A DNA stretch of 64,000 nucleotides from Parvibaculum sp. (GCA_002694985.1 NZNS01000005.1:186001-250000), one strand, 5' to 3'; shown: positions 8,481 through 19,390, counted from the stretch's first letter. Made by a program: numbers and translations. Notes: generated by a model from the letters alone, not told the origin.

Positions 8481-10151
8481 TTATCCGGCGGAAGCGGGGC
8501 TTGCAAAAAGCCGTTCCATTGCGCGTTCCGCGGCGTCCGCAAACGGACTAAGAGCGATATCCACGCCCTTCTCGCGAAGCACCGCAATGTCGCTCTCGCT
8601 TCGGCCAATCGCAGCGATCTGCCCGCTATAGCCGCGCCGCCGTAACGCCTCCACAAGTGTTATCCGGGGATCCTCATGCGTCAGGCCGATTTCATGCGGA
8701 GGAACAGCGATAACGACGTATTTAGTGCCGTCGACGGGGAGGGTTTCGCACATATCCGGATCCAGGAGGTCGCCATAAACCACGGTCGCGCCGCTCCCCT
8801 TCCATTGCCTTATGACATCGGGATCGAAATCGACCCCCAGTATCTTGAACCCTGCATCGGAAAAGCGGGAATAAAGCGCCCGCCCATATCGGCCGAGCCC
8901 CACAAGAAGAACATCATAACGTTCGCCCACATTGCCTTCGAGGTATTTCTCCTCGCGATGCGCAACCCGGCGCTCGAATACGCCGAGGAAACGTTCAACC
9001 CATGCATAAAGCTGCTGCGAATAGAGGATCATGTAAGTCGATAGGCCGATCGTGATGACGCCGACAAGGGTAACCAGTCCGACGGCTTCCTCATCGACAT
9101 GCCCGAGCGCCAACCCCATCGCGATGAAGATGAGAGAAAACTCGCTGATCTGCGCCACCGTCAGTCCGGCAAGAAATCCCGTCCGCTTCCGGTACCCCAT
9201 GGCCCCCATGATTGTCATGACGATCAGGGGATTTCCGATCAACACGAAAAACGAAAGCAGCAGCGCATCGCCCACCGCCGCTCCGACCACTCGCAAATCC
9301 AGATGCGCTCCGAGCGAGATGAAAAAGAAGACAAGAAGAAAATCGCGAAGGCTAGCCAGGCGTGAAGCGATGGCTTCGCGGTAAGGCGTGGTCGCAAGTG
9401 CGACCCCTGCTATGAGACCACCAAGCTCCTTGCTGAACCCCATATAGTCGCCAAGCGCGGCAAAGGCCGTCGCAAGGCCAAGGGCAAAGACGATCAGCAG
9501 CTCTGGCGCCTTCGCAATGCTCTGGAGGAGCGGGCTCGCCACCCACGAGACGATCAGCCAGAGGAGAAGGAGCGGCACAGCGCCAGCCGCAAGTCCCAGC
9601 AACGCGCCGCCGATTCCACCGCCACTCGCCGCGTCGGCGGTCAACGCCGACATCACCGCCATTGCGAGAACCACGGCAAGGTCTTGCACGATCAGAAAGC
9701 CCAGCGCGATCCTGCCGTGTAAAGCATCCAGCTCCCGTTTGTCCGAGAGCAGCTTGACGATGATGATTGTACTGGAGAAAGTCAGCGCAACCGCAACATA
9801 GATGCTCGTCAGAAGCGGCATACCGAGACCGAGGCATATCAAGAGGCCGGCGATCGACGTGAAGGCGATCTGTCCGAGGCCTGTATTCAGTGCCACCGCG
9901 CCCAGCGTCCTGACCAGGTTGAGATCGAGTTTGAGCCCTACGAGGAACAGCAGCAGGGCGACACCCAGCTCGGACAGAAGTTCCAGATGGCCGGTGGATC
10001 GGACGATGTCGAAGCCGGCTGGTCCGGCAAGCATCCCGACAACGATGAAGCTGACGATCATGGGCTGATGCAGCCGCAAACCGATAAGGCCGATCACCGA
10101 TGCAAGCATCAGGAGCATCGCCACTTCATAGAAAACGGACACCTCCAGCAC
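8481..10151 (-). CDS. CPA2 family monovalent cation:proton antiporter with RCK domain
   Basis: A 556-residue KefB/YbaL-like protein. Residues 1 to about 390 form an Na+/H+-exchanger-type membrane domain with many hydrophobic helices. A cytosolic RCK/TrkA-N Rossmann domain begins near 412 (YDVLLVGLGRYGRAL, with the acidic GVDFD end of beta-2 that suggests NAD(H) binding). No TrkA-C domain follows; the protein stops soon after the Rossmann fold. The likely substrate is K+ or Na+, but it cannot be fixed from sequence. It is followed by the Usp gene. Confidence 0.9.
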   Translation of the reverse strand: MLEVSVFYEVAMLLMLASVIGLIGLRLHQPMIVSFIVVGMLAGPAGFDIVRSTGHLELLSELGVALLLFLVGLKLDLNLVRTLGAVALNTGLGQIAFTSIAGLLICLGLGMPLLTSIYVAVALTFSSTIIIVKLLSDKRELDALHGRIALGFLIVQDLAVVLAMAVMSALTADAASGGGIGGALLGLAAGAVPLLLLWLIVSWVASPLLQSIAKAPELLIVFALGLATAFAALGDYMGFSKELGGLIAGVALATTPYREAIASRLASLRDFLLVFFFISLGAHLDLRVVGAAVGDALLLSFFVLIGNPLIVMTIMGAMGYRKRTGFLAGLTVAQISEFSLIFIAMGLALGHVDEEAVGLVTLVGVITIGLSTYMILYSQQLYAWVERFLGVFERRVAHREEKYLEGNVGERYDVLLVGLGRYGRALYSRFSDAGFKILGVDFDPDVIRQWKGSGATVVYGDLLDPDMCETLPVDGTKYVVIAVPPHEIGLTHEDPRITLVEALRRRGYSGQIAAIGRSESDIAVLREKGVDIALSPFADAAERAMERLFASPASAG

Positions 10152-10240
10152 GCAATGCCTCCTTGTTGCGATCCGGAATCAGTCTTTCGTCAAAGACCCA
10201 CAAGGTCAAATGGACGTGCCGTCGCAGCCGACAACAAAAA

Positions 10241-10267
10241 AGCCCCGCGGATCGCTCCGCGGGGGCT
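10241..10267 (-). terminator. Rho-independent terminator after hppA
   Basis: On the minus strand the stem AGCCCCCGCGGA / TCCGCGGGGCT has one bulged base and is followed directly by TTTTTT. It lies about 20 bases past the hppA stop. Confidence 0.85.
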
Positions 10268-10288
10268 CTTCATTTCGGGTCTTCGTCC

Positions 10289-12406
10289 TTACGAGTGCGC
10301 GAGCACCGCAAGAAGCAGAAGCGCCACGATGTTCGTGATCTTGATCATCGGATTGACGGCGGGACCGGCAGTATCCTTGTAGGGATCGCCGACGGTGTCT
10401 CCGGTCACAGCAGCCTTGTGAGCCTCCGAACCCTTACCGCCGAAGTTGCCGTCTTCGATGTACTTCTTCGCATTGTCCCATGCGCCGCCACCGGACGTCA
10501 TCGACAGGGCCACGAAGAGGCCCGTGATGATGACGCCGAGCAGCATCGCACCAACCGCGGAGAAGGCTGCCGATTTTCCGGCAATCGCATCCACGGCGAA
10601 GTAGAGGACGATTGGCGAAAGCACCGGCAGAAGCGACGGGATGATCATTTCCTTGATCGCCGCCTTGGTCAGCATGTCGACCGCACGCGCATAGTTGGGC
10701 TTGGATGTGCCCGCCATGATGCCCGGATCGGCCTTGAACTGACGACGCACTTCCTCAACCACGGAACCCGCGGCACGGCCGACAGCCGTCATGCCCATCG
10801 AACCGAAGAGATAAGGCAGCAAGCCACCAAGGAAGAGCCCGATCACCACAAAGGGGTTGGAGAGCGAGAAGTCCGGGCTGACACCCGCGAAGTAGCCATA
10901 GGTCTCGGAGTTGGCCGCAAAGTACTTCAGGTCTTCCGTATAGGCCGCGAAAAGCACCAACGCGCCGAGGCCCGCCGAACCGATCGCATAGCCCTTGGTA
11001 ACGGCCTTCGTCGTGTTGCCGACGGCATCGAGAGCGTCCGTCGTCTTGCGGACGTCTTCGGGCAAGTCAGCCATTTCAGCAATGCCGCCCGCATTGTCAG
11101 TCACCGGACCGAACGCGTCGAGCGCGACCACCATACCCGCAAGCGCGAGCATCGTCGTCACGGCAATGGCGATACCGAAGAGACCGGCAAGGCTGTAGGT
11201 GACGAGAATACCGACCACGATGGTAAGAGCCGGCAGCGCCGTCGCTTCCATCGAAATCGCCAGACCCTGAATCACGTTCGTGCCGTGGCCGGTCGCCGAC
11301 GAGGCGGCAATCGACTTCACCGGGCGGAAATTTACGCCCGTATAATATTCGGTGATCCAGATAATGAGGCCGGTAATGGCAAGGCCGACAATACCGCAAT
11401 AGTAGAGCGTCATGCCGGTGAAGCTCAGCTCGCCGATCGTGAAGGTCGCATCAAGCCCGATCACCCAGTCGGTGACAAAATAGAGCGCAACGAGCGAGAG
11501 CACCGCCGAGGCAATGAAGCCCTTGTAGAGTGCGCCCATGATGTTGTTGCTCTTGCCGAGACGCACGAAGAACGTGCCGATGATCGACGTGACGATGCAC
11601 GCACCGCCAATGGCCAGCGGATAAGTCATCATCGCGCCGGCTCCTTCGCCTGCGAAGAAGATCGAGGCAAGAACCATCGTCGCAACCACGGTCACGGCAT
11701 AGGTTTCGAACAGGTCCGCCGCCATGCCCGCGCAGTCGCCGACATTGTCGCCGACATTGTCTGCAATGGTCGCCGGGTTGCGGGGATCGTCTTCGGGAAT
11801 CCCTGCTTCGACCTTGCCCACGAGATCGCCGCCCACATCGGCGCCCTTCGTGAAGATGCCGCCGCCTAGACGTGCGAAGATCGAGATCAGCGAAGCACCG
11901 AAGCCAAGCGCGACAAGCGCATCGATGACTTCACGCGAGCCCGGCGCGTAGCCGAGATGAACCGTAAGCACCGAGTAGTACACGGCAACGGAGAGAAGCG
12001 CGAGGCCAGCAACCAGCATGCCCGTGACGGCACCCGACTTGAATGCCACGTTGAGACCGGCCGCAAGGCTCGTGCTCGATGCCTGCGTGGTGCGTACATT
12101 GGCGCGCACCGAGACCAGCATGCCGATATAGCCTGCAGCGCCTGAGAGCGCCGCGCCGACGAGGAAGCCGACGGCAACCTTCAACGTGAGAAGATACCAG
12201 ACCACAGCGAAAATCACCGCGCCGACGATGGCGATGGTCGTGTATTGACGCGCAAGATACGCGCTTGCGCCTTCTTGGATCGCTGCCGCGATCTCCTGCA
12301 TACGTGCATTGCCCGCGTCCAGCTTCAGCACCGAGCGCACAGCCCAGATACCGTAGAGGACAGCAAGCACGCCGCAGCCGATAATAGCCCACAAAGCAGT
12401 GCTCAT
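10289..12406 (-). CDS. hppA: K+-insensitive proton-pumping membrane pyrophosphatase
   Basis: Couples hydrolysis of pyrophosphate to proton export across the inner membrane. The 705-residue polytopic protein has the substrate-site acidic motif DNVGDNVGD at 216-224 and a matching second acidic site, [12 protein letters not shown], near 430-441. Lys467 in GNTTKA replaces the alanine of K+-dependent enzymes, so it should be potassium-insensitive and H+-transporting. AGGAA lies upstream of the ATG. The gene is monocistronic with a strong terminator. Confidence 0.97.
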   Translation of the reverse strand: MSTALWAIIGCGVLAVLYGIWAVRSVLKLDAGNARMQEIAAAIQEGASAYLARQYTTIAIVGAVIFAVVWYLLTLKVAVGFLVGAALSGAAGYIGMLVSVRANVRTTQASSTSLAAGLNVAFKSGAVTGMLVAGLALLSVAVYYSVLTVHLGYAPGSREVIDALVALGFGASLISIFARLGGGIFTKGADVGGDLVGKVEAGIPEDDPRNPATIADNVGDNVGDCAGMAADLFETYAVTVVATMVLASIFFAGEGAGAMMTYPLAIGGACIVTSIIGTFFVRLGKSNNIMGALYKGFIASAVLSLVALYFVTDWVIGLDATFTIGELSFTGMTLYYCGIVGLAITGLIIWITEYYTGVNFRPVKSIAASSATGHGTNVIQGLAISMEATALPALTIVVGILVTYSLAGLFGIAIAVTTMLALAGMVVALDAFGPVTDNAGGIAEMADLPEDVRKTTDALDAVGNTTKAVTKGYAIGSAGLGALVLFAAYTEDLKYFAANSETYGYFAGVSPDFSLSNPFVVIGLFLGGLLPYLFGSMGMTAVGRAAGSVVEEVRRQFKADPGIMAGTSKPNYARAVDMLTKAAIKEMIIPSLLPVLSPIVLYFAVDAIAGKSAAFSAVGAMLLGVIITGLFVALSMTSGGGAWDNAKKYIEDGNFGGKGSEAHKAAVTGDTVGDPYKDTAGPAVNPMIKITNIVALLLLAVLAHS

Positions 12407-12603
12407 TGTTTTTTTCCTTAGGTTCCTTCGAAGGATGACCGGCGGGAACTACCACTCTTCCCTCCAGCATTGACGCCGGAAGTCCTCCCCCCTGCCGAAT
12501 GCAGAAATCGCGCGGAAAGATGCCAAATACGCATTAGGAAAGCAACCGGCAGACGGAAACACCCCGAAGCTTAGCGAGGGCTTACCCGGAGCTTGCCCAG
12601 GGG

Positions 12604-13611
12604 TTAAAAGTGACGATATCCCAATTGCTTGAGCGGAATTGGCTGCCCTGCGCGATCCACAAGCCTCACCCCTTCGCCAGACTCTCTGACTTCACCGATT
12701 CGAGTTACGCTGACGGAGGCTTCCGCAGCGGCAGCGGCCACCTGCCGGGCCCTTTCGGGCGGAGCGGCAAAGAGGATTTCATAGTCATCTCCTCCCCCGA
12801 CGATCAGCTGCAAAAGTTCCGGTTGCCCCTCCACAGCCCTCCGCGCTGCATCCGAAAGGGGCAGCCGGTCCATTTCGATTCGCGCGCCCGTGCCGGATTG
12901 CCCGCACAAATGTCCGAGATCGGCAACGACCCCATCCGAGACGTCAAGCGAAGCACTGGCCACTCCTCTCAGCCGCGGCCCGAGCGAACAACGTGGTTCG
13001 GGCTCCCTGTAACGCCGGACGAGATGCACCGCATCTTCCCGACTCAGCTCGCCAAGCCTCGTCCTCAACACTTCCAGGCCGAGCGCTGCGTCACCCAGTG
13101 TGCCCGAGACATAGATATCGTCTCCCGGATGAGCACCGCCTCGCAAAAGCATGGTTCCTTGAGGTAACTCTCCAATGGCGGTGAGCGAAAGCGTCAGCGG
13201 GCCGCTCGTCCGGACGGTATCACCCCCCCATAGCGAAATGCCGTAGCGTTCCTGATCTTCCGCAAGACCGGCGGCAAAGCGTTTGATCCAGTCGAAACAG
13301 GTGTCGTCTGTCCATGCTGTGACAAGAAGATAACCTTTTGGCGTTGCGCCTTTTGCGGCGATATCCGAAAGATTTACCCGCAGAAGCTTCCGCGCGACAC
13401 TTTCCGGCGGATCGTCGGGCAGAAAATGCACACCGGCAACAATCGCGTCGACCGTCAGAACGGTCTCGTATCCTTCGCTCGCACGATAGAGAGCAGCATC
13501 GTCCTTCAGCGCAAAGGCCTCCGGTGCATCGGATGCAAGAGGCGCGAATATCTCTTCGATCAGCGTGAATTCACCGGGGAGCGCACCCTTAGCCTTTTCC
13601 ACCGGAGCCAT
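12604..13611 (-). CDS. thiL: Thiamine-monophosphate kinase
   Basis: Phosphorylates thiamine monophosphate to the diphosphate cofactor. The 335-residue protein has the PurM/AIR synthase-like fold: GEFTLIEEIFAPLA at the N-terminus, the metal-binding LKDDAALY, and WGGDTVRTSGPLTLSLTAIGE. The frame extends 18 codons upstream, but ATG 13611 is preceded by a good GGAG and gives the family N-terminus. It overlaps the end of nusB by 23 bases, so it is read as the last gene of the rib-nusB-thiL run. Confidence 0.95.
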   Translation of the reverse strand: MAPVEKAKGALPGEFTLIEEIFAPLASDAPEAFALKDDAALYRASEGYETVLTVDAIVAGVHFLPDDPPESVARKLLRVNLSDIAAKGATPKGYLLVTAWTDDTCFDWIKRFAAGLAEDQERYGISLWGGDTVRTSGPLTLSLTAIGELPQGTMLLRGGAHPGDDIYVSGTLGDAALGLEVLRTRLGELSREDAVHLVRRYREPEPRCSLGPRLRGVASASLDVSDGVVADLGHLCGQSGTGARIEMDRLPLSDAARRAVEGQPELLQLIVGGGDDYEILFAAPPERARQVAAAAAEASVSVTRIGEVRESGEGVRLVDRAGQPIPLKQLGYRHF

Positions 13612-14101
13612 GTTCCGCTCCTTGCGCGCTTCTGATGTTGCGTCCGAGCCTGTCAAGAACCGCATTCACAACGCCAGACTCGTCTCCCTCGAAAAAGGCA
13701 TGTGCAATATCGACATATTCGTTGATGACCACCTTGAGCGGAACATCCTTGCACCGGCGCAACTCGTAGGTCCCGCATCGGAGGATGGCTCGAAGCGTGG
13801 AATCGATCCTCGCAAGCGACCAACCCTTGGCAAGGGCGCCATCAACCTGCCGGTCAAGCTCGCGCTGTTCGCGCACGACGCCACGCACAACATCTTCGAA
13901 ATGCGCCGCATCAGCCTCCCCAACCTTGACGCCTTCAATATCCCTGCCAAGGCGATGCTCAATGAACTCATCGACGACATCGTCAAGCGGTGTGGCCGCC
14001 ACGTCCATCTGATAAAGCGCCTGTACGGCACCGAGCCGCGCGGCCGAACGAGCCTTTGGATTGAGGTTGCCGCCGGAAGCGGGCTCTGCGGGAACTGCCA
14101 T
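13589..14101 (-). CDS. nusB: Transcription antitermination factor NusB
   Basis: An RNA-binding protein that, with NusE (S10), loads antitermination complexes on rRNA boxA. The 170-residue all-helical protein shows ARLGAVQALYQMD and the C-terminal helix sequence LRCGTYELRRCKDVPLKVVINEYVDIA, a family hallmark. It lies between ribH and thiL, the standard order. Confidence 0.95.
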   Translation of the reverse strand: MAVPAEPASGGNLNPKARSAARLGAVQALYQMDVAATPLDDVVDEFIEHRLGRDIEGVKVGEADAAHFEDVVRGVVREQRELDRQVDGALAKGWSLARIDSTLRAILRCGTYELRRCKDVPLKVVINEYVDIAHAFFEGDESGVVNAVLDRLGRNIRSAQGAEHGSGGKG

Positions 14102-14126
14102 CTTCTTGGATCAACCTCGAACGGCG

Positions 14127-14582
14127 TCAGGCGCCGAAACTGCGTTTAAGGGCAATCATGTCAAGGCAGGCATCCGCTGCCCCGCCGCCCTTGTTCTTTT
14201 CACTCACTTTAGCACGTGCCCAAGCCTGGGCCTCATTTTCAACGGTCTGGATGCCGTTGCCCAGCGCGAGAGAACGACCAACTGAGATATCCATCAACGC
14301 CCGGGCGGATTCATTCGACACGATGTCGTAGTGAGTCGTCTCACCGCGAATTACACAGCCAAGCGTCACAAAACCATCAATCTTCTTCGTAAATCCGCCA
14401 TGACCCATCGCATCGAGCGCATATTTTACCGCCGTGGGAATTTCGAGGACGCCCGGCACCTGCACACGCTGCCACGTCGCACCACGCGCCTCCAGCGCCG
14501 CAATGGCGCCCCGCGCAAGCTCGTCCGCAAGCTCCTCGTAGAAGCGCGCCTCGACGATCAGGATATGCGCGTCGACTGTCAC
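14127..14582 (-). CDS. ribH: 6,7-dimethyl-8-ribityllumazine synthase
   Basis: Condenses the pyrimidine intermediate with dihydroxybutanone phosphate in the penultimate step of riboflavin synthesis. The protein is 151 residues. Family motifs are VPGVLEIPTAVKYAL, VTLGCVIRGETTHYDIV (the conserved catalytic His is in this segment) and PVSFG-equivalent ISVGRSLALGNGIQT. The start overlaps the ribBA stop by 4 bases. Confidence 0.96.
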   Translation of the reverse strand: MTVDAHILIVEARFYEELADELARGAIAALEARGATWQRVQVPGVLEIPTAVKYALDAMGHGGFTKKIDGFVTLGCVIRGETTHYDIVSNESARALMDISVGRSLALGNGIQTVENEAQAWARAKVSEKNKGGGAADACLDMIALKRSFGA

Positions 14583-15727
14583 GATGTCGTCTCCTTTACG
14601 CGAGTCTTGGAACCCGGCGTGAGCGAGCGCTGCCCGGCCACCTTGAGCCCATAGCCTTCAAGACCGACGATGCTCCGGTCCGTGTCGGAGAGCAAAATCA
14701 TGTCATGGATACCAAGGTCCAGCAAAATCTGCGCGCCGACACCATATTCGCGAAGCCGTCGCGGCATCCCCTGCTCACCACTCTCGCCCTTGCGAAGAAG
14801 CATGTCGGAAACGACCGTCGCTGTGGTGTCGCGAATAAGTACGATCACGCCGCGCCCCTCTTCGGCGATGATCTTCATCGACTCCTTCAGAATGTCCGAG
14901 CGCGGTCCCGCCGCTCCCAGAATATCGTCAAAGACATTGATCGCGTGCACACGCACGAGAACGGGATCAGGACCCGAGATGTCACCTTTCACAAGCGCAA
15001 TATGCTCGGCATATTCGACCGTATTCAGATAGACCATCATCTTGAACTCGCCGCCATAGGCGCTGTCGAGTTCGGTTTCGATGGCCCGGTGAATAAAGTT
15101 GTCGTAACGGCGCCGATAGGCAATGAGGTCCGCGATGGTCGCGATCTTGAGGCCGTGGAGCTGAGCGAACTGCACAAGATCGGGCAGGCGCGCCATTGTG
15201 CCGTCATCATTCATGATCTCGCAGATAACACCGGCGGGGTAAAGTCCCGCAAGCCGTGCAATATCCACCGCCGCTTCCGTATGACCGGCCCGAACGAGAA
15301 CACCGCCGTCGCGCGCGACAAGCGGGAAGACATGCCCTGGCGATACAATATCCGTCGCGCCCTTTGTCGGGTCGATGGCGACGGAAACCGTGTGCGCGCG
15401 ATCATGCGCAGAGATACCGGTCGAAATACCTTCTCGCGCTTCGATAGAAACCGTGAAGGCCGTCTGGTGACGCGACTGGTTGGTGGATGACATGAACTGA
15501 AGATCAAGCTGCTTCGAGCGCTCACCCGTCAGCGAAAGACAGATCAGTCCTCGGCCATACTTCGCCATAAAGTTCACGGCTTCCGGCGTGCACATCTGGG
15601 CCGGAATGACGAGGTCGCCCTCATTCTCACGCTCTTCCGCATCGACAAGAATAAACATCTTGCCATTGCGCGCGTCTTCGATGACGTCCTCAATTGGGGA
15701 GAGGTATTCCTTGTACACGGATCTCAA
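14579..15727 (-). CDS. ribBA: Dihydroxybutanone-phosphate synthase fused to a degenerate GTP cyclohydrolase II domain
   Basis: Residues 1 to about 205 form an intact RibB domain ([16 protein letters not shown] acidic loop, [14 protein letters not shown]). It should make 3,4-dihydroxy-2-butanone 4-phosphate from ribulose 5-phosphate. The remaining residues have the GTP cyclohydrolase II fold ([21 protein letters not shown]), but the three zinc-binding cysteines of active enzymes (pattern SECLTGD...LRCDCG) are lost: the region reads [17 protein letters not shown]. The domain is therefore predicted to be inactive as a cyclohydrolase, as in the RibBX class described in proteobacteria. It is coupled to ribE and ribH by 4-base overlaps. 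Confidence 0.93.
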   Translation of the reverse strand: MRSVYKEYLSPIEDVIEDARNGKMFILVDAEERENEGDLVIPAQMCTPEAVNFMAKYGRGLICLSLTGERSKQLDLQFMSSTNQSRHQTAFTVSIEAREGISTGISAHDRAHTVSVAIDPTKGATDIVSPGHVFPLVARDGGVLVRAGHTEAAVDIARLAGLYPAGVICEIMNDDGTMARLPDLVQFAQLHGLKIATIADLIAYRRRYDNFIHRAIETELDSAYGGEFKMMVYLNTVEYAEHIALVKGDISGPDPVLVRVHAINVFDDILGAAGPRSDILKESMKIIAEEGRGVIVLIRDTTATVVSDMLLRKGESGEQGMPRRLREYGVGAQILLDLGIHDMILLSDTDRSIVGLEGYGLKVAGQRSLTPGSKTRVKETTS

Positions 15728-16350
15728 TCCTTCTGAGCCAGCCGCGCGACATAACGGGCCAGCATATCGATTTCAAGATTAACGGGATCGCCCGTCTTCG
15801 CCAGCCCCCAGGTCGTGACCTGCTGAGTGTGGGGGATAATATTGACGCCAAAGCGCGTAGCTCCCGCATTGCCGCCAGGTCTCGGATCTTCCACTTCGTT
15901 GACTGTCAATGATGTACCGTTCAGCGTCACCGAACCCTTGGGCGCGATGAAGCGGGCGAGATCGTCTGGCACCTCGAAGGTGAAGCGCAGCGAGTCACCT
16001 TCCGGCTTGATGTCGACAATCCGTCCAATGCCATCCACATGTCCGCTTACGATATGGCCCCCGAGTTCATCGCCGGCCTTGAGCGCGCGCTCCAGATTGA
16101 TCCTCGTCCCCTCGCTCCAGGTGCCGAGGATCGTGCAATCGAGAGATTCCTGCGACACATCGACGGCAAACCAGTTGCCCCTGGAATCGCTTCCCTTGTC
16201 CACGACCGTCAGACAGCAGCCCGCACAGGCAATCGAAGCGCCAAGGTCGATGGTCTGCGGATCGTAAGCCGTCTCGATGGTGAAGCGCGTATCGCCCTTC
16301 TTCTCAATGGCACGAATGCGCCCGATATCGGTAATGATCCCGGTGAACAT
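15724..16350 (-). CDS. ribE: Riboflavin synthase alpha chain
   Basis: Dismutates two lumazine molecules to riboflavin. The 208-residue protein has two lumazine-binding repeats, starting MFTGIITDIG and again near residue 100 (GDELGGHIVSGHVDGIG). The first repeat contains CAGCCLTV and the second GTSLTVNEV. It sits between ribD (3-base gap) and ribBA (4-base overlap). Confidence 0.96.
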   Translation of the reverse strand: MFTGIITDIGRIRAIEKKGDTRFTIETAYDPQTIDLGASIACAGCCLTVVDKGSDSRGNWFAVDVSQESLDCTILGTWSEGTRINLERALKAGDELGGHIVSGHVDGIGRIVDIKPEGDSLRFTFEVPDDLARFIAPKGSVTLNGTSLTVNEVEDPRPGGNAGATRFGVNIIPHTQQVTTWGLAKTGDPVNLEIDMLARYVARLAQKD

Positions 16351-16353
16351 CGT

Positions 16354-17472
16354 TCAGCTCCCGCGCACGAAACTGGCAATCGTGTCACCGTCGGTGACGG
16401 CGGTTCCGCGCAGCACGAAAGCCGGCGCATCCCCGGCCTTCTTGATGCCAAGTGCTGCCACCGCAGGATAACCATCTCCGCCAATCACCTTCGGCGCCTG
16501 GAACCATTCGATACGGTCGACAAGAAGTTCCCGGATCAGCGAGGCCGCGATCCGCGCGCCTCCCTCGACCAGTACCCGCGTCACGCCACGCGCCGCAACC
16601 GCTTCCATCGCCGCGCGCATGTTCATCACGCCGCCCTCGCCCGGCTCGACATCGATCAGCGTCACGCCGCATTCCTCGAAGGCTTCGCGGCGATGTGCAT
16701 CGCCACCCGGCAGCGTCAATATCCAGACCGGTGTCTTCTTGGCGTCGCGCACGAGTCGCGAGGTAAGCGGCAGACGCAACCGTCCATCCGCCACGATACG
16801 AATGGGCGAACGCGCCTCAAGTCCTGGCAAACGGCAGGTGAGTTCCGGATCGTCCACGATGGCAGTCGCGCTGCCGACCATGATCGCATCATGTGTTGCC
16901 CGCAGCAGGTGCCCGCGGCGGCGCGCCGCTTCGCCAGTGATCCACTGGCTATGTCCCTCATGCGTTGCAGTTCGTCCATCAAGCGAACTCGCGATCTTAA
17001 GCGTCACCATCGGCCGCCGCTCGGACATGGTGAGAAAGAAGCCCTCATTAAGATAATAGGCGTCCGCGGCGCAGACATTTTCCGTCACTTCAACACCCTT
17101 CGCTTGCAGCATTGCAAAGCCTCGCCCCGCGACTTCGGGGTTGGGGTCGGCAATGGTGCCAACGACGCGCGCAATCCCCGCCTCGATTAGTGCACCGGCG
17201 CAGGGGCCCGTTTTCCCCTGATGCGAGCAGGGCTCCAGGCTCACATAGGCCGTCGCCCCTTTCGCAAGCGCTCCGGCATGGCGGAGGGCCTCCGTCTCGG
17301 CATGTGGTCGTCCGCCTGGCTGTGTCCAGCCACGCCCCACGATCCGCGGGCAGGCCTCATCCTCCCGCACGATCACACAGCCGACCGCAGGATTGGGCGC
17401 AACGCATCCCAACCCTCGCTCAGCGAGGGTCAGCGCTATTTTCATGAAACCGATATCGTGGGGCCGAACCAT
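16354..17472 (-). CDS. ribD: Bifunctional riboflavin deaminase/reductase RibD
   Basis: Carries out two successive steps of riboflavin synthesis, deamination and then NADPH-dependent side-chain reduction. The protein is 372 residues. The deaminase zinc site is complete: His57-Ala-Glu59, Cys82 (PCSHQ) and Cys91 (GPCAGAL). The reductase domain starts near 148 (RRPMVTLKIASSLDGRTA). No FMN riboswitch-like structure is evident in the 65-base gap to nrdR, so the operon seems constitutive or is driven from the nrdR/glyA promoters. Confidence 0.96.
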   Translation of the reverse strand: MVRPHDIGFMKIALTLAERGLGCVAPNPAVGCVIVREDEACPRIVGRGWTQPGGRPHAETEALRHAGALAKGATAYVSLEPCSHQGKTGPCAGALIEAGIARVVGTIADPNPEVAGRGFAMLQAKGVEVTENVCAADAYYLNEGFFLTMSERRPMVTLKIASSLDGRTATHEGHSQWITGEAARRRGHLLRATHDAIMVGSATAIVDDPELTCRLPGLEARSPIRIVADGRLRLPLTSRLVRDAKKTPVWILTLPGGDAHRREAFEECGVTLIDVEPGEGGVMNMRAAMEAVAARGVTRVLVEGGARIAASLIRELLVDRIEWFQAPKVIGGDGYPAVAALGIKKAGDAPAFVLRGTAVTDGDTIASFVRGS

Positions 17473-17537
17473 TTTTATCCCTGCCGGCGGGCTAGCCCGC
17501 GGTCCTTGAGGATCCGCGCAGCTTGCGGCCCGAAGGA

Positions 17538-18026
17538 TCAGCGGTCGTCGTCTTCCTCACGCATTGAACCGTCAAACGGTCCGCTGAGTTCGCCCAGAAA
17601 CTCCTCGAAATCCTTTGCCTCGCGGAAATTACGGTAGACCGAGGCAAAGCGCACATAGGCGACAGCGTCGAGGGAACTCAGGCCTTCCATGACCAGTTTG
17701 CCAATCATGGATGAGGGAATCTCACTCTCACCCATGCTTTCGAGCCGCCGCACAATGCCGCTCACCATACGCTCAACACGTTCCTGCTCAACCGGGCGTT
17801 TGCGCATGGCGACTTGCACGGAACGCATGAGTTTATCCCGGTCGAAGGGCACCCTGCGTCCGTTCGTCTTGATGATCGTCAGCTCGCGGAGCTGCACTCG
17901 CTCAAAGGTGGTGAACCGGCCCCCGCAGGCGGTACAGAAGCGCCGCCTGCGAATGGCCGTATTGTCTTCGGTGGGACGCGAGTCCTTCACCTGCGTATCT
18001 TCGTTACCGCAATATGGACAACGCAT
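17538..18026 (-). CDS. nrdR: Transcriptional repressor NrdR
   Basis: A nucleotide-sensing repressor of ribonucleotide reductase genes. The 162-residue protein has an N-terminal zinc ribbon with Cys3, Cys6, Cys31 and Cys34, followed by an ATP-cone domain ([21 protein letters not shown]). The C-terminal acidic tail is common in the family. It lies 47 bases downstream of glyA and precedes ribD. Confidence 0.97.
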   Translation of the reverse strand: MRCPYCGNEDTQVKDSRPTEDNTAIRRRRFCTACGGRFTTFERVQLRELTIIKTNGRRVPFDRDKLMRSVQVAMRKRPVEQERVERMVSGIVRRLESMGESEIPSSMIGKLVMEGLSSLDAVAYVRFASVYRNFREAKDFEEFLGELSGPFDGSMREEDDDR

Positions 18027-18073
18027 GCGCTGTCAGCCCCCTCGCTATATAATCGGTTCCGCCGCAGGATGTA

Positions 18074-19390
18074 TTATTTCGGCCCGCCGTAAATCGGAAA
18101 GCGCGTACACAGCTCGACCACGCGATCGCGCACGGCTGCTTCCACATCGACATTCTTTTCATCGCCGTTCTTGGCAAGCCCGTCCAGCACTTCCGTGATG
18201 AGCTTGCCGATCTCGGCGAACTCCGCAACGCCAAAGCCGCGCGTCGTGCCTGCCGGTGTGCCGAGACGCACGCCGGAGGTAACCATCGGCTTTTCAGGGT
18301 CAAAGGGAATACCGTTCTTGTTGCACGTGATGTTTGCGCGTTCGAGCGCAGCTTCCGCCACTTTGCCGGTCAGGCTTTTTGGACGCAGATCAACCAGCAT
18401 CAGATGCGTGTCGGTACCGCCCGAGACGATGGCAAGTCCACCATCTGCAAGCGTCGAGGCAAGCGCGCGCGCATTGTCCACAACAGACTTCGCATAGGAT
18501 TTGAAGTCGGGGCGCAGCGCTTCGCCAAAGGCGACGGCTTTGCCCGCAATGACATGCATCAACGGGCCGCCCTGGATGCCGGGGAAGATCGCCGAATTGA
18601 TCTTCTTTCCGATATCCTCGTTATTCGAGAGGATCATGCCGCCGCGAGGTCCGCGCAGTGTCTTGTGCGTGGTGGTCGTCACGATGTCCGCATAAGGAAG
18701 CGGGCTGGGATGCGCACCGCCGGCGACGAGGCCTGCGAAATGCGCCATATCCACCATCAGCAGCGCGCCAACGCTATCGGCAATCTCGCGGAAGGCCTTG
18801 AAATCGATCACGCGCGGATAGGCGGAGCCGCCCGCAATGATCATCTTCGGTTCGTGCGTCTTGGCAAGACTCGCCACCTCGTCCATATCGATCAGATGGT
18901 CTTGCTGGCGTACGCCATACTGAATCGCATTGAACCATTTACCGGACTGATTGGGCGCGGCCCCGTGGGTCAGATGTCCGCCTGCGGCGAGGCTCATGCC
19001 CATGATGGTGTCGCCGGGCTTCAGCAAGGCCATCATCACGCCCTGATTAGCCTGCGAACCGGAATTTGGCTGCACGTTCACATAGGCGCAGTCGAAAAGT
19101 TTCTTTGCCCGTTCGATCGCCAGGTTTTCCGCAATATCGACGAATTCGCAGCCACCATAATAGCGTTTGCCGGGATAGCCTTCGGCGTACTTGTTGGTCA
19201 TGATCGACCCTTGCGCCTCAAGCACGGCGCGGGAGACGATATTCTCGGACGCAATCAGTTCGATCTGGGTCTGCTGCCGGTCAAGTTCGCGCTCAATGGC
19301 ATCCAGAACATCGGGGTCGCTCTCCGCAAGCCCGTCCGTGAAGAAGCCGGCGAAGGTGCCTCGCCCGGTAGCGGCATCGCTCAAAGACAT
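18074..19390 (-). CDS. glyA: Serine hydroxymethyltransferase
   Basis: PLP enzyme interconverting serine and glycine with tetrahydrofolate. The protein is 438 residues. The PLP lysine lies in [41 protein letters not shown] and GGHLTHG are also visible. The frame is open for 41 further codons, but ATG 19390 gives the normal N-terminus and has AAAGGT upstream. It heads the glyA-nrdR-rib run. Confidence 0.97.
   Translation of the reverse strand: MSLSDAATGRGTFAGFFTDGLAESDPDVLDAIERELDRQQTQIELIASENIVSRAVLEAQGSIMTNKYAEGYPGKRYYGGCEFVDIAENLAIERAKKLFDCAYVNVQPNSGSQANQGVMMALLKPGDTIMGMSLAAGGHLTHGAAPNQSGKWFNAIQYGVRQQDHLIDMDEVASLAKTHEPKMIIAGGSAYPRVIDFKAFREIADSVGALLMVDMAHFAGLVAGGAHPSPLPYADIVTTTTHKTLRGPRGGMILSNNEDIGKKINSAIFPGIQGGPLMHVIAGKAVAFGEALRPDFKSYAKSVVDNARALASTLADGGLAIVSGGTDTHLMLVDLRPKSLTGKVAEAALERANITCNKNGIPFDPEKPMVTSGVRLGTPAGTTRGFGVAEFAEIGKLITEVLDGLAKNGDEKNVDVEAAVRDRVVELCTRFPIYGGPK

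Noticed and set aside
10100-11869. 589-codon open frame on the plus strand
   Set aside because: It runs opposite hppA, a certain gene, and its translation is rich in His/Arg with no domain. It reflects codon bias of the other strand.
12424-12435. TCCTTCGAAGGA palindrome upstream of hppA as an operator
   Set aside because: Short, perfect but without a supporting promoter nearby; no regulator is suggested by the context.
17473-17537. FMN riboswitch before ribD
   Set aside because: The gap is only 65 bases and shows none of the conserved RFN elements.
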